The notes below the pieces were generated by a model that saw only the letters and a list, made by a program, of their open reading frames with translations, did no database searches and was not told where the DNA came from. A DNA stretch of 64,000 bases, from contig CM051521.1 in the NCBI GenBank assembly GCA_028015205.1, positions 99,796,513 to 99,860,512 of the forward strand, in the 5' to 3' direction. Below, piece after piece: positions 1-11,267 of this stretch. The stretch comes from Mytilisepta virgata. Taxonomy: Eukaryota; Mollusca; Bivalvia; Mytilida; Mytilidae. The position numbers and the translations under genes were made by a program. The first letter of the stretch is position 1. Each line of letters opens with the position of its first letter.

Positions 1-67
1 GCTAAGTATAAATCCATGTTGTTATATACCAGTGAATCACTAATAAAAGAGAAATAATATACTTTTG

Positions 68-1336
68 TTAGCTCACCTGGCCATAGGCCATGTGAGCTAT
101 TGCCATCACTTGGCGTCCGTCGTCGTCGTCGTCAGTAAACTTTTTCAAACGTTAACTCGTCCTAAACCACTGGACCGACTTCAACCTAACTTTGCAGAAT
201 TGTTCTTTAGGGCATGTGGAAAATTTCTATCGTTTAAAATTTTTGAAATGTCGAAAAACATGGCTGTCGTTACTATAAATAGAACATAGGGGTAAATTGC
301 TGTTTTTTGCTAATAACTCAAAAACCGTTACAGATATCAAAAATCTGACGGGGTAAAATTGATCAGCATGACAAGATCTACCTACCCTGAAATTTTGAAG
401 GAAATTCCAAAACCCATTTAGGAGTTATTGCCCTTTTTTCACATTTTGGGCTTTTTTTTATGTTATTATTTCAAAAATCTTCTTCTCTGAAACTACTATT
501 CAAAATCATATGAAACTTGGTAAGATTGTTGCTTAGGGTACCCTGCATAGAACTGATGTGGGGATTTTTGATTCGTTGAAAAACATGGCCGCTGTTACTA
601 AAAATAGAACATAGGGGTAAATTGCTGTTTTTTGCTAATAACTCAAAAACCGTTACAGATATCGAAAATCTGACAGGGGTAAATTTGATCAGCATGACAA
701 GATCTACCTACCCTGAAATTTTGAAGGAAATTCCAAAACCCATTTAGGAGTTATTGTCCTTTTTTCGTCAAATTTTCATAATTTAACATTTTTCGTCATT
801 TATCTCCAAAACTATTTGAGATAGAAGTGAAATGTAAATTTGAAAAATGTTTGCCATGTTGAGATCTACATACCCTGAAATTTTAAAGGAAATCCCAAAA
901 CCCATTTAGGAGTTATTGCCCTTTTTTGTCAAATTTTTAAAATTTTAACATTTTTGCATTTATCTCCAAAACTATTTGAGATAGAAGTGAAATGTAAATT
1001 GAAAAATGTTTGCCATGTTGAGATCTACCTACCCTGAAATTTTGAAGGGAATCCCAAATTCTATTTAGGAGTTATTGGTTTGTGTAATTTGAGGTCGGGT
1101 TCTGTTACATTTTTTTAAGGTTCACCCTTATTCCTGGTCAATTTTGTCAACTTCCTGCCAGGACTACCACCATCAGGGAACATATTTTAACATTAAACCT
1201 TATGAAAAATAAATCTTCAACAAATTTTCCCTGAACAATTGAACCAATTGCAACAAACTTGGTCAAATAGTTGATTAATTGTCCAATGAAAACCAGACTC
1301 CAGGTGAGCGATACAGGCTCTGGTGAGCCTCTTGTT
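68..1336 (-). repeat. family A repeat (GCTCACCTGG element), reverse orientation
   Basis: Read on the minus strand it starts AAGAGGCTCACCAGAGCCTG, GTATCGCTCACCTGGAG and ends with a GACGACGACG run, GCCAAGTGATGGCAATAGCT and a terminal hairpin. It holds degenerate direct repeats with CCTAAATGGGTTTTGGAATT. It is closely related to the plus-strand element starting at 50474. Confidence 0.8.
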
Positions 1337-1539
1337 TCTCACCTGATTCACATTAACGTATATCAATAAGATGTTGTCATTCTGTATCATTCTTATCATA
1401 GACAAAGTTATGTCGTTCCAAATGAATAATCATGTAGGAACTTTACAGAAATTCAGTCAAACTAAAATTCTGATGTTTTACAGTTGTTCTTTAAGATATT
1501 TGTTTTCACAAATATTTACATCTACTAAATCTTATCTGG

Positions 1540-1746
1540 GGCTGCAATGGCCAAGTGATCTAGGTCATTACAACTATTGATCACTGTCAACAGTGAGTTT
1601 GGGGTACATTATCCAGCTTGTGGGTAGGTGTATTCAATTTTGGCTTTCGATCTAAATTAACAGGGATTGCCAGTTTTCCTGCCATAGAACGGGCCACCAT
1701 GATATCGCCAATGCCACAGAAAGTGGAGTAAAATCCCAATAAACCA
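1540..1746 (+). mobile_element. possible tRNA-related SINE, degenerate
   Basis: GGGCTGCAATGGCCAAGTGA resembles a tRNA 5' end with an A box, and CTTTCGATCTAAA could be a worn B box. The end, CACAGAAAGTGGAGTAAAAT then CCCAATAAACC, looks like a mollusc SINE tail. No duplication was confirmed. Confidence 0.4.
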
Positions 1747-1804
1747 TACCTAGAAATTATCATTTCAAATCAACTTCAGATGGCTGATGTTCTTTCTATT
1801 ACAG

Positions 1805-1971
1805 TAACACAATGATGTCTAATGGTGTTGGAAGATCTAAAAAATATCCCAAAATAAATCATGATTTCCAATCAGCTGATAATCCTGGGATGTATGTGGC
1901 AGGAACAGCAACACATTCTTTAGATTTCAGGAAATCTGCTGGTGGATTTATCCATGGCTTCAGATATACCA
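1805..1971 (+). CDS. FOXRED2: FOXRED2-like coding exon a (end of FAD-binding fold)
   Basis: The exon follows a pyrimidine-rich tract ending in ACAG and stops at A|GTAAGG. It encodes NTMMSNGVGRSKKYPKINHD and then the GMYVAGTATHSLDFRKSAGG segment, which closes the FAD-binding domain in this family. One base completes a codon begun in an exon before the window. One base is carried over to the next exon. Confidence 0.88.
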
Positions 1972-4900
1972 GTAAGGCAATAATAGAAAAATCCTAGAAT
2001 AAGAAAAAATGTTGTTTTATGCATTCCATGTGTACCTGACTACAAGTCATCCATTCAGGAAAAAAGAGATATGGCTGATAAAATTCTCAGACAAACTCAC
2101 TAAGTGCTTGTAAAATAGTGAAAAAAATCAGTGTTTTTATTTCTGTTCTTCATACTAGGTCAAGATGGGCCCTAGCACTAGTTTATTCAGTATTATTCTC
2201 TTTATGTTGATCCCATTATATATGATACCTTAGACAGAGATGCAAAATATAAAATGCATGCAAAAGAATCTAACAAATATGTCATATGCTTTTCATGTAT
2301 TATTTATGAAAGTAATTTAGAAGTATTTATTATAAAGAAAAAAGAAAATTTTTTAGAATTCCATAAAATAACTGTTTTGTCTGATATTTAAAAAAAAGCT
2401 TTTTCCATAATTGGTACATGTACAATTTATAGGTACTGTTATGATGAGGTCAATTTTTTGCCACTAAAGTATCAATTTTCCTAACTTCTAACTATATGTT
2501 CAAGAAGGTTTGTATGCCAAATCATTCAGTCTGAGGCATATTATGCCCCCTCTTATAAACTCTAAAAGTGGGGACTATATTGCATTCACCTTGTCCGTTT
2601 GTCCATTCGTCCAACAAAGATTTCCGTCACACTTTTCTCAGAAATTAATAAATGGAATGACTTTATATTTGGTCAGCAGCTTAATAGTGGTAAGTTGTAA
2701 CGTGTGAGCATTTTTCAGATCTCTAAGACACCTACTTCATGTTTGCTGATACTTTGAAATTTCCATATGTTGACTGAACTTAAAATTTTTCATCACACTT
2801 TTCTCAGAAACTACGGAATGGAATGACTTTATATTTGGTCAGCAGCTTAAAAGTGATGAGTTGTAATGTGTGCGCACTTTTCAGATCTATACCTACTTCC
2901 GATACTCTGAAATTTCAATGTGTTGAATGAACTAAAACATTTTCGTCACACTTTTCTCAAGTACTTTTGAACAGAATGACTTAATACTTGGTTGGCAGCT
3001 TGACAATGATGAATTGTAACGTGTGTGAACTTTTCGAATCTGTCGCACACCTACTTTCTGTTTGCCGATACTTTAAATTACGAGTGGGGTATTCTTAGCA
3101 CAACATTGTATGCATTCTTGTTTATAGTTTTTTAACATAATAACTATGGTTGTACAGTCGGCCATTTAAAAAAAATGGCTATGATTGCATGATTTTGACA
3201 CAGTCTCTGATAGTAAAATGAACATAAGCAAGGATGATTAACTAAAAATATTTACATAGTTCAATTATCTTATTCAGATACACTCACTCTGGCTGACATC
3301 TAATTTTGAATAAAATCACATTAAATTGTATGAAACATTTTTCAAAACTTTGCTGGTAATTAGTACCTTTACACAGAAAATTTGGAAGGATTATTTGATA
3401 TTCAAGGACTACTTTATGATATACCGGTAGTCACAGATTGCAGATTAGTTCTAGTAATTTGATAGGGGAAAACTGGTCTCATCTGATACTGCCTTCTTAA
3501 ATTTATTTCTTTAACTTGATTCCTCTCTGTTATATATTTTTAAGGTGTATTTTTACACAGTATATAATTTTTTTTTTCAGCTCGTGCTTTAAGTAGAATA
3601 TTAGAAAATCGCTATCACCAAGTGCCTTGGCCTTCAAAAACAGTTCCATTAACACAGCTTATAAACACAATATTGAAGAGGATAAATGAGGCCTCTGGTA
3701 CATATCAGATGTTTGATGTTTTAGCAGATATTATTATTTTAAATGAGTAAGTTGTCATATTTTTAGTTAAATTTTTAAAACAGGTACCGGTTATACAATT
3801 TGTTTTCAAAATACAAATATAATATAAGGTTATATTTAAATTGTTATTCAGTTTCTTTGATGGATTTTTAGCTAAATATCAGTAATGTTGTCAGAAACAA
3901 AGGAAGAACCCTTAACACTCACTATTACTAAAATTAAGATTGCTTTTATTATGTTTTTTTTAAATAGAATTCTATTTTTGGCAGTCTGGATTTGTCCATT
4001 GTTTTTTAATGCCCCGCCAGGAATGTGGCCGGGGCATATAGATTTACCCTTGTCTTCCGTACGTATGTTCTGATTTGGTCAAGTTTTGCATTGAGCTACA
4101 ATTCTCAGAAATCTATAGTAATATATCAGTGATATTTCACCACTACAGTCCTCTTGTATAGTACAACACAGTTCGGCAACACTTGGGTTGCTATGACCTA
4201 CATTTCATGCTTCAGTGACCTTGTTAAGTTTTGCATTTAGGTTCATTTCTCAGAAACCAATAGTAATATATCAATGATATTTCATCACTACAGTCCTCTT
4301 GTATAGTGCAACGCAGTTCAGCAACCTATATTGTTTTTAAGTCTTATAGACACATTTTGAAGCCCAGCCACAAATGTGGCTGGGGCATATAGATTTACCC
4401 TTGTACGTACGTCTGTACATCCCGATTTGGTTAAGTTTTGCGTTTAGCTCCATTTCTCAGAAACCTATAGTAATATATCAATGATATTTCACCACTACAG
4501 TCCTCTTGTATAGTACAACGCAGTTCAGCAAGACCTATATTGGTTTTAGGGTGGGGCATCCGTGTCTTATAGACACATTTTCTAGTTTAGTTTTATTACA
4601 CATAGTAAAAGGACTTCTGGTATAGCATTAGGCACCTGTGAGGGCTCATGGGAACTCAACCCACAAGAGCTGTCTAGCATGTCCCCAGTTGGCAGATAGG
4701 GGAGACCCTCTTTCTGGGGGGTTGTCAGGTCATAATATGGAAAGCCTGACTGCCGATCATATTGGGTAATGTGTTTGGAGAATGCCATGCTCATTGCAGG
4801 CTTAAGTCCCCTTCTGTAGTTTTCGAAAAAGAGTAGGCTGATGAGTGCTACAGAAGGCTAAAATCCATCCACCCTTTTACAGTGGCAGTCCAGTGTGGTT

Positions 4901-7497
4901 CCCCTTTGGGTCCCGTCCCACCACTATTTGAATTATGTTTGATAAATTGTTGAAGGGGTTCTTGTCCTGATGAAGCATGAAATATTTGCCACTGGATGTT
5001 AAGCAAACAACAAATAAATCAATCAATCTGGTACAGCATTTCCTATTTTTTCAGATTTGTAACATCATCTGTTAAAATCAAAGTAAATTTTCAGGTGTGA
5101 AACTGTAAAAATTTAGTATTAAGCATTAAAAAATTTCAATAAGTGCATTTGAAAAGTGTAAAGATTACAATAAAAAATTTTAACTTTTCGAAGGGTATGT
5201 AGAAATGTCTGTGAAACTTTTTCTCTTGTTTTATTTTTAGTGACAACACCACATTTACATTTTTGGAGGAATTTCCAGTAGATCTAATCCATGAATTAGA
5301 GAAACAATCTGGACACCAAGCAAACAAAATTATTGTTCAGATTATGCAGTATGGTAGAGATTTCTCAGGACCAGGAAACGATGTCTTCCGTATTAGCAGA
5401 GCCACCGGAGAACCTTCTGATGCTCACAATTCTAACTTCCTACATCCAGTATTTTATTATTATGATAAATTACCAACAGGTAACATTACTAGTCAATAAC
5501 TTTTATTTTACAATAAATGCCCAAAGTATTATTCTGAGGCCAACTAAACTAAATTCTCTGGTTCTCGGACAATTGATTTTTCAAAAATGGCAAGGTAGGT
5601 AAGGAATTAATTTTTTTAGTTTATTTCCTTTTCAAAAGAGGCAAGGGATTTTCAGTTTATGTGTAGAGCTGTTCTACGGTAACTGTAGATTGAACAGGCA
5701 GTATTGTCCATGGAATGACTTGTTTGGAGCCAATATTCAAGTCAAACTCACTGCCATGATCATGTAATATCAGCTGTTTATTTACTTTTGTTTTGACTTG
5801 ATTAATGTTGCACAATACTTGAAAAGTGAGTCTGGGTAAATGGTAGATGCTTGAAATATTTTTGGCACCAAATTTGAAATTTTATTTTTACTGAAACCGC
5901 CTCGATGGTCTCGTGGTACCTTGCTCGCCCCGAGTGCGGGAGGTCGTGGGTTCGATCCCCGGCCGGGTCAAACCAAAGACATTAAAATTGGTATTTGCTG
6001 CTTCTCCGCCAAGCACGCGGCACCTAGGAGTAAGAGCAAAGACTGGTCGGCTCGGAGTCAGTATAATGTGTCCAAGTGAGGTGATATGTCTTCCTGCGGA
6101 CAGTTACCTTGTGAGCTAGCACATTAAAAATCCGACTTAGCGTGTCGGTCTAGTACAAAGCAGGGATCATATTCATTATCATATCAACATGTTCTCGTCC
6201 TGATATGCACCTGGTTGGCACTGGACGTTAAACAACAATTCATCCATCCATTATTTTTACTGAAAAATACCGGAATGGTAGCAATTTTTTACCAGAAATC
6301 AAATAAACTTGTTCGGTCCACAACTTTTTAAATGGGGTGGCAGCATCTGAGAACCAGATATTTAAGTTTAGATGACCTAATATAATGATTTTTTTATTAC
6401 CATTTAACATAAATAAGCTTTTATCTGTAATTTATACATTTGTATTTCATTAACTATCTGTTCAAACTTGTTTGTAATCTACTCCAGCTGAAACTTACCA
6501 GTTTCATTTAGAATTATTGAGAGTAATTTACATATGTTGTGGGAATAAGTTTAAGAATTTAGGAAATCTGTGTTCATTAACCATAGACTTAATTTGTAGA
6601 GAACAAAAGACTGGACCTTCAGAATGGTTTGGGCTATCCATTGTGTTTGGGGGAGTTAATTTCAAGTCAAGAAATTTGACTGCAATAATTTTTCATTAGG
6701 AAGGTTTAACTATCGAGACCGTAAAAATATGATAATCAACTACATGAGAATTAAGATTCCACTTCATTCAACAATTTTAAATTACCTTAAATAATACTTA
6801 TTTGCCATGAACTCTGTATTGACACTCTCATTTCTTTCACAAGACAGTACATACCAGTATGATATATTTTAAAACAAAATTTTTGCTGCACCCATTGATA
6901 AACCACATTGATCCATCAAGAAGCCTGACTTTTTGTTCCTGGTGAAAGTTCTTGTTAATCTGTTAACAGACATAGTTATTTTACACAGAATACTGCAGAT
7001 GTTAGTGTGTTTATCATCTCTACTTAATCTTTGAAAAGTACAGAGACAATTGAAGGGGAATTTCATTGAGCAATCACTATTTAGAATAACTTTTTCTCCA
7101 AGTGATCCATCCTACCCTGAAAACAGTGAAAGAATTGGAGAAATACTATTAGTTATAAAAACTTCCATTTTGAAATCTGTTTTATTGTTATTTTGCAGAG
7201 GAAGATATGAAAACAAAGGGACAGGACACAATGCCAAGACCTAAATCTGTACATCATATTGTTGAAGATTTTTTGACAATATGGGATGGTCCCCTTAGTC
7301 ACATACTGCCCTTAAGAAGATTCTTGGAAGATGTTATCGGAGACAGCCTAAAACATCATTTTGCAGAAGACTGCATGAAAAGAAGATTACTTTACCAAAC
7401 TGTTCCTTTTTCTTGTCAAGAAGATTTTATTGAAGGACATGGATTGAAAGGAACAAAAGATTTAATAAGTCTTTCAGAGAATGTCAGAGATACATAA
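1805..7497 (+). CDS. FOXRED2: FOXRED2-like FAD-dependent oxidoreductase, 3' part (4 exons)
   Basis: This is the C-terminal 289 residues of an ER-lumenal flavoprotein of the FOXRED2/ERFAD family, which in mammals takes part in ER-associated degradation of misfolded glycoproteins (family knowledge). Coding exons are 1805-1971, 3581-3746, 5241-5479 and 7199-7497. All have AG/GT boundaries and the phases agree across every junction. The first exon carries the end of the FAD-binding fold, with AGTATHSLDFRKSAGGFIHG, the family's most recognisable stretch. The remaining exons form the family-specific C-terminal region (QYGRDFSGPGNDVF, HPVFYYYD, HIVEDFLTIWDGPLSHILPL). The frame ends at a TAA at 7495-7497. 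Upstream exons, including the signal peptide and the N-terminal Rossmann motif, are outside the window. The C-terminus is SENVRDT, without the KEEL-type ER retrieval signal known for mammalian ERFAD. Identification is confident at family level. Confidence 0.88.
2530..3115 (-). repeat. family B-like repeat, reverse orientation
   Basis: On the minus strand the end reads GGACGAATGGACAAACGGAC then AAGGTG and a terminal GAGGGGGCATAAT. Monomers marked by ACTTTTCTCA start at 2631, 2798 and 2950, spacing 167 and 152. This is the same design as the family B copy at 43870-44993. It lies in the first FOXRED2-like intron. Confidence 0.55.
3116..3580. other. intron remainder, nothing recognised
   Basis: AT-rich intronic sequence before FOXRED2-like exon b. 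Only the pyrimidine tract and acceptor at the right edge are functional signals that I can see. Confidence 0.5.
3581..3746 (+). CDS. FOXRED2: FOXRED2-like coding exon b
   Basis: The acceptor is a long T run ending in TTTCAG and the donor is GA|GTAAGT. The peptide starts RALSRILENRYHQVPWPSKT and ends DVLADIIILNE. It reads straight on from the TSxxRAL junction with exon a. Two carried bases pair with one base of the next exon to give Asp. Confidence 0.87.
4013..4580. repeat. GCCCCGCC...GGGGC hairpin repeat with internal direct repeats
   Basis: It opens with GCCCCGCCAGGAATGTGGCC then GGGGC, a hairpin, and has TTTACCCTTG followed by CGTACGT-type sequence. Direct repeats carry CACTACAGTCCTCTTGTATA at 4141, 4286 and 4493. 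A second partial start is at about 4362. Confidence 0.6.
4600..5035 (+). mobile_element. retroelement-like repeat sharing the SINE tail
   Basis: The stretch is less AT-rich than its surroundings. It ends with CCTGATGAAGCATGAAATAT, CCACTGGATGTTAAGC and an AATC run. This tail resembles the CCTGATATGCACC...CACTGGACGTTAAACAAC end of the SINE. It may be a LINE 3' end or another SINE; no coding frame was recognised. Confidence 0.4.
5241..5479 (+). CDS. FOXRED2: FOXRED2-like coding exon c
   Basis: The acceptor is TTTTTAG and the donor is CAG|GTAACA. The peptide includes EEFPVDLIHELEKQSG, QIMQYGRDFSGPGNDVF and LHPVFYYYDKLPTG, all typical of the C-terminal region of FOXRED2 proteins. Phases match both neighbouring exons. 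Confidence 0.88.
5897..6250 (+). mobile_element. tRNA-derived SINE with perfect 15-bp target-site duplication
   Basis: The 5' part is tRNA-like, with a polymerase III B box GGGTTCGATCCCC at 5948-5960 and an A-box-like segment GATGGTCTCGTGGT. The body ends with CACTGGACGTTAAACAAC and a short ATCC repeat. TTATTTTTACTGAAA occurs exactly at 5882-5896 and again at 6251-6265, a target-site duplication. It sits in the last FOXRED2-like intron in the sense direction. A true tRNA is excluded because the acceptor-stem ends do not pair. Confidence 0.88.
6266..7198. other. intron remainder, nothing recognised
   Basis: AT-rich intron sequence between the SINE and the terminal FOXRED2-like exon. No coding or repeat structure was seen. 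Confidence 0.5.
7199..7497 (+). CDS. FOXRED2: FOXRED2-like terminal coding exon
   Basis: The acceptor is TTTTGCAG. The exon starts with the last two bases of a Glu codon and runs 99 codons including the TAA stop. The peptide contains HHIVEDFLTIWDGPLSHILP and HHFAEDCMKRRLLYQTVPFS. It ends ...LISLSENVRDT. No KEEL/KDEL-like tetrapeptide is present at the end, so ER retention must differ from the mammalian protein or an alternative last exon exists. Confidence 0.87.
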
Positions 7498-7522
7498 AAA
7501 TAGAAAAATGCTGTTTAGACCA

Positions 7523-7528
7523 AATAAA
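7523..7528 (+). terminator. candidate polyadenylation signal AATAAA for the FOXRED2-like gene
   Basis: A canonical AATAAA lies only 26 bases after the stop codon. Other AATAAA hexamers follow in the A-rich stretch at about 7655-7740, so the true cleavage site is uncertain. Confidence 0.3.
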
Positions 7529-10500
7529 ATTAATTCTTAGATTCTCATCTGCATTTAACATCTTGCTATCAATTTTTTTCTATGTACAAAGAATATTGTT
7601 GATTTTCGAATTCACAATAGAAAAATAAGTTTAGAAGAAAAGTAAGAAAAAAAAAAATTAATAAATAAAAAAAATTAAAATATATATATAAAAGAAAGTT
7701 AAAAAAGAATAAATTAAAATAGAATAATAAAATAAATGAGAGTCTAGGAATTAATTTTTATGATCTACATATAAATGAAACCTAAATTTATTTTTTCAAC
7801 AATTTTATTTTTACAAATTTTTCTCCACTAAGCCAAAGGATGTGTTTTATAAATATGCTTAGTTTTGCTCATGCCATGCTTCATTGGTGACAGGTTTCCA
7901 GAATTTGCCACATGTCTGGATTTGGGTAATTTCTACATTTATATTCTTTAGATGGATTCCCTGATTTCCAGGTTTTGGCAAATTCTGTCCTTTTACACAT
8001 GCATGTATTTTAGCATGTTTCAAATGCTATTTGTAAAATCTTATTCAGTTTATCATTTCTTAATTGTCATAATAAATTGAAGGGTAATTTATAATAAACA
8101 AGTCATTTCCATTGATAATACACAGTGTACTCGTGTGTTATTTTATCATCTAAAGCAGAACAAATCAAAATAAAAACATAGTTTGAATGAGAATTTTGTG
8201 GAAGTGAGAATGAATATCCAAGTTGACTTCAATAAGAAACTATGCAATAATCACCTTTGATGAAATTAATATGATTATAAAAATCTGTGAATGTAGATGT
8301 ATGATTGTGATATTTTTGAGGATGAAAATTTTTCTATAATCTGTTTTGTTATGATGCAAGAAAACTTAAAAATAAGTTTGCTCTTTTACATTTAAAAGGT
8401 TGATTTTGAAGGTTAGTTTCATAATAAACATTTTCAAAGGTTTTTTTATGATTTTTAAAGGAGTTTGAAACTCAAACAAATCAAGCAAAGTATAATAATG
8501 CCGCTACACTTGTGTATTTAAGAAGTAAACTATTAAATGGCAGGAAATAGGATCCTATTGAACTTCCTTACCTTTGGCTTTTGAAGTATAAAAAGAAAAG
8601 AGAGGTGGGGTGGGGACATGGCATATAAAAAACAAAGCCAGAGTAATATGTAAAATAATTATAATTTGGTTAAGTGTTATCCTGTTTGTCCAAATAGACT
8701 TCAAATAAATTTATGGCTCCGAAGAAAAGAAATTTTGTAATTTGGAAAATATGATTTCTTGGGCTTCTCTTTTAGTGGCACTTGTAAAAAAAACCGTAGT
8801 ATTTATGTTCAGAAATCTTAAAAATAAATATAGGGGAGTATTTACTCTTAAAATATATTAGGTTATGAAATTTGTGAGTTATTTTATTTTTTGTATATTT
8901 GTATTTTTTCAGATGTTTATATTTGTATATAAAAATAAAAATTTGGGTCTTCAGAATATAAATCAAAATGACAAATATCTGTAACAATAGTAAATCAACT
9001 ACACTGATAGTGTGAACTAACTGATTATCATTTTAGTCATTTTTAAGTGGTAGTTTATCCCTTTTATAATAATAATTATCTCCCTTTGCTTTTCAGTGCT
9101 AAAGCTATATACACCTTGACTGAGAGTAGTTCCATAACATATTAAATTTTGCCTTTGTCTCCAAAGTCAGTATGATAAGCTTATTTTGATAACATTAATA
9201 CTACAAGGACTTCGAGTAAAATTGAATAAATTCTTTATAGATATTAATTTATCAATGTCTCTGAAGATGTTAAAATTTATAGATGTGACAGAACTTTTCT
9301 TTATAGCTAATTAACATTTTTCAGTTAAGACTTGTTTGTTTTGGTAAATATTTGTGATCACTCCTTCATCGTATCCAATAGTTTATTATAATAGTCAATA
9401 TTTTGTTTATAATATTGTTAGTTAAATAAATTTTCCCTTCATGTGTTAGCATTCTTCTGCATATAGGTTGCTTGTAAGAGTTACCTCCCATTTGAACCTA
9501 TATTTTTGGCTGTATCATAAAAATTACCTGGTCTCAGTGAGAAATTAATTAACTTTTAGAATTGTTGATTTCTTTATAAAAAATGTTTTCAAAAATATTG
9601 TGCTTACGTTGATTAGTTCTCAACTATCCTAGATTGATCGTCCTGATATGCACCTGATGTTAAACAACAATTCATCCATCCATCCATCCTAGATTGAATT
9701 TAAAATATGCAATGAATTCAAACGGGTGACCAAAAGGAAATTACAAAATATGCCCCTGGCAGCAATATTAAGATTTTTTTTTCACTAATGGGAAATAACT
9801 CTCAGCAACTTAAAACATGAAGACAGTTCGTCTCTGTGATATGTATTTTACAAAATATAGTTGTCTTTTGTTATATATAATATCTGTGGAATAGTCAGTC
9901 AGACAAATAATTACAAAAAAAGTCAACAAAACAATAGAAAATTGTAACAGAAAAATACTAGTATTCACATATTTTTTTCAGTGTTAGTCCACCAATGCTA
10001 TTGACCTTTACTAATATTTATAAGAGGTAGTTATATGACTGTTTAAATTAACTGTCAAGTAAGGCACTTTCAGGAATTTTAAAAGTAGATGCTGTATGTA
10101 TTTATGAGAATATTGTAATCTTTGGAAGAAAATAAATCCACAACATTATTTTATACCTTTCCTATTTTCCAGATTATATAGCTTTATCTGGTAGTTTTTT
10201 CAAAAATATTTCTATCATTTTGTTTGCTCATATTTTACTGAATCAAAACCATTTTTCACAAGTTGAGTGTTAATGACAGCAGGCCAATCAAATGCATGGT
10301 GAAATTTCTTTAGGATGTGTGCAATTTGCTCCAATACAAATTTGGAAATTCTATCAGGAAAAAAGAAAAAAAATGAAAGGTATTTTTCTTCAAGTTCTGA
10401 TAAAATTTTCTCTAAAGTCATATTTTTGAGCATTTCATTGTTAATAAATGGCATATTAATGATTTCTATATATGTAGTTTTGTGCAATAATAATTCTGAT

Positions 10501-10950
10501 AAAACACCTTGGTAAATAATTCTTGTTCTTAACCACCATTACTATGGAAGTCTTTCACATGCTGTATTAATTATAATTTCTCTTGAACTATTTCATCTGT
10601 ATTTTAGATTGTTAGATATATCAGAAATTTCTTCCCTAACATTATATTACTTACCGGTACTCATATAAGAAATGGCCTTTGCATGATATACCATTCAACA
10701 TGCTTTTTTCATCATTGGGAGTCTTGGTGAACAAAGACAGTGTTCTGAACTTTTTTGCTTACCAACAGTTAATGTCGCAGGTAGATTCTAAACAGCACAG
10801 AAATATTCCAAAGAAATAAAAAAAGGCGAAAAAAATTCACAACTTTTTTTGGCAAAATTGAATATAGTTTTAAATAAACTTACTTTAATTTCAATATCAA
10901 AGGGTCATTGTCATTATTTTGAGATAACAATCATAACATAACTTTCATTT
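7529..10950. other. intergenic AT-rich sequence
   Basis: It begins with an A-rich low-complexity stretch (about 7645-7740). Apart from a SINE tail at 9637-9690 I see no gene or element. Short open frames here have T-rich, low-complexity composition. Confidence 0.5.
9637..9690 (+). mobile_element. SINE 3' tail fragment
   Basis: CGTCCTGATATGCACCTG, GATGTTAAACAACAATTC and an ATCC run match the 3' end of the SINE at 5897-6250. The tRNA-like head is absent. Confidence 0.65.
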
Positions 10951-11267
10951 GTTTTATGTCATTCGAGTCCCCTCCCTGTCGAAGTTTGATTTGCCGTTCC
11001 TTTCTAAGAGAAAGATATTCATCCCATTTGAATCTGTCCCTATACATATGTCACCTAATTTTAGATCATGTTGCTCCTTGCCTCCACGCAATCCAAGGTG
11101 CAAAGAAAAAGCTAAATGTAGGAGGTTAGTAATTGCAATTGGTGAATGTGTTCCTAGGAGGCCATGTTCAAACAATTGATCAACATCAGCATCTGTGATT
11201 TCATTAGAGGCATGAGGTTTGTTACCAAAGCCAAATTTTATAAGCTCTATAATTAAAGCACTTCTTT
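10951..11267 (-). pseudogene. decayed DUF3504-type (Crypton-derived recombinase-like) fragment
   Basis: An open stretch between stops encodes KFGFGNKPHASNEITDADVD, QLFEHGLLGTHSPIAITNLL and LGLRGGKEQHDLKLGDI, ending in a stop after GTRMT. This matches the core of the DUF3504 domain seen in ZMYM2/QRICH1/KIAA1958-like proteins and in Crypton-related mobile genes: a G-x-G ... LG-x-x-SP ... GLRGG-x-E-H-x-L pattern. No start, no flanking exons and no continuation of the domain in frame can be seen. It is therefore a degenerate mobile-gene remnant. The catalytic role of the LR Arg is inference. Confidence 0.6.

Noticed and set aside
5897..5970. tRNA gene
   Set aside because: B box and cloverleaf-like text are present but the acceptor ends do not pair and it continues into a SINE body with target-site duplications.
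10215..10487. 90-codon minus-strand frame (FPDRISKFVLEQIAHILKKF)
   Set aside because: It looked somewhat protein-like, but it has an F run from an A tract, no family resemblance, no in-phase partner exon, and does not fit as the last polycystin exon.
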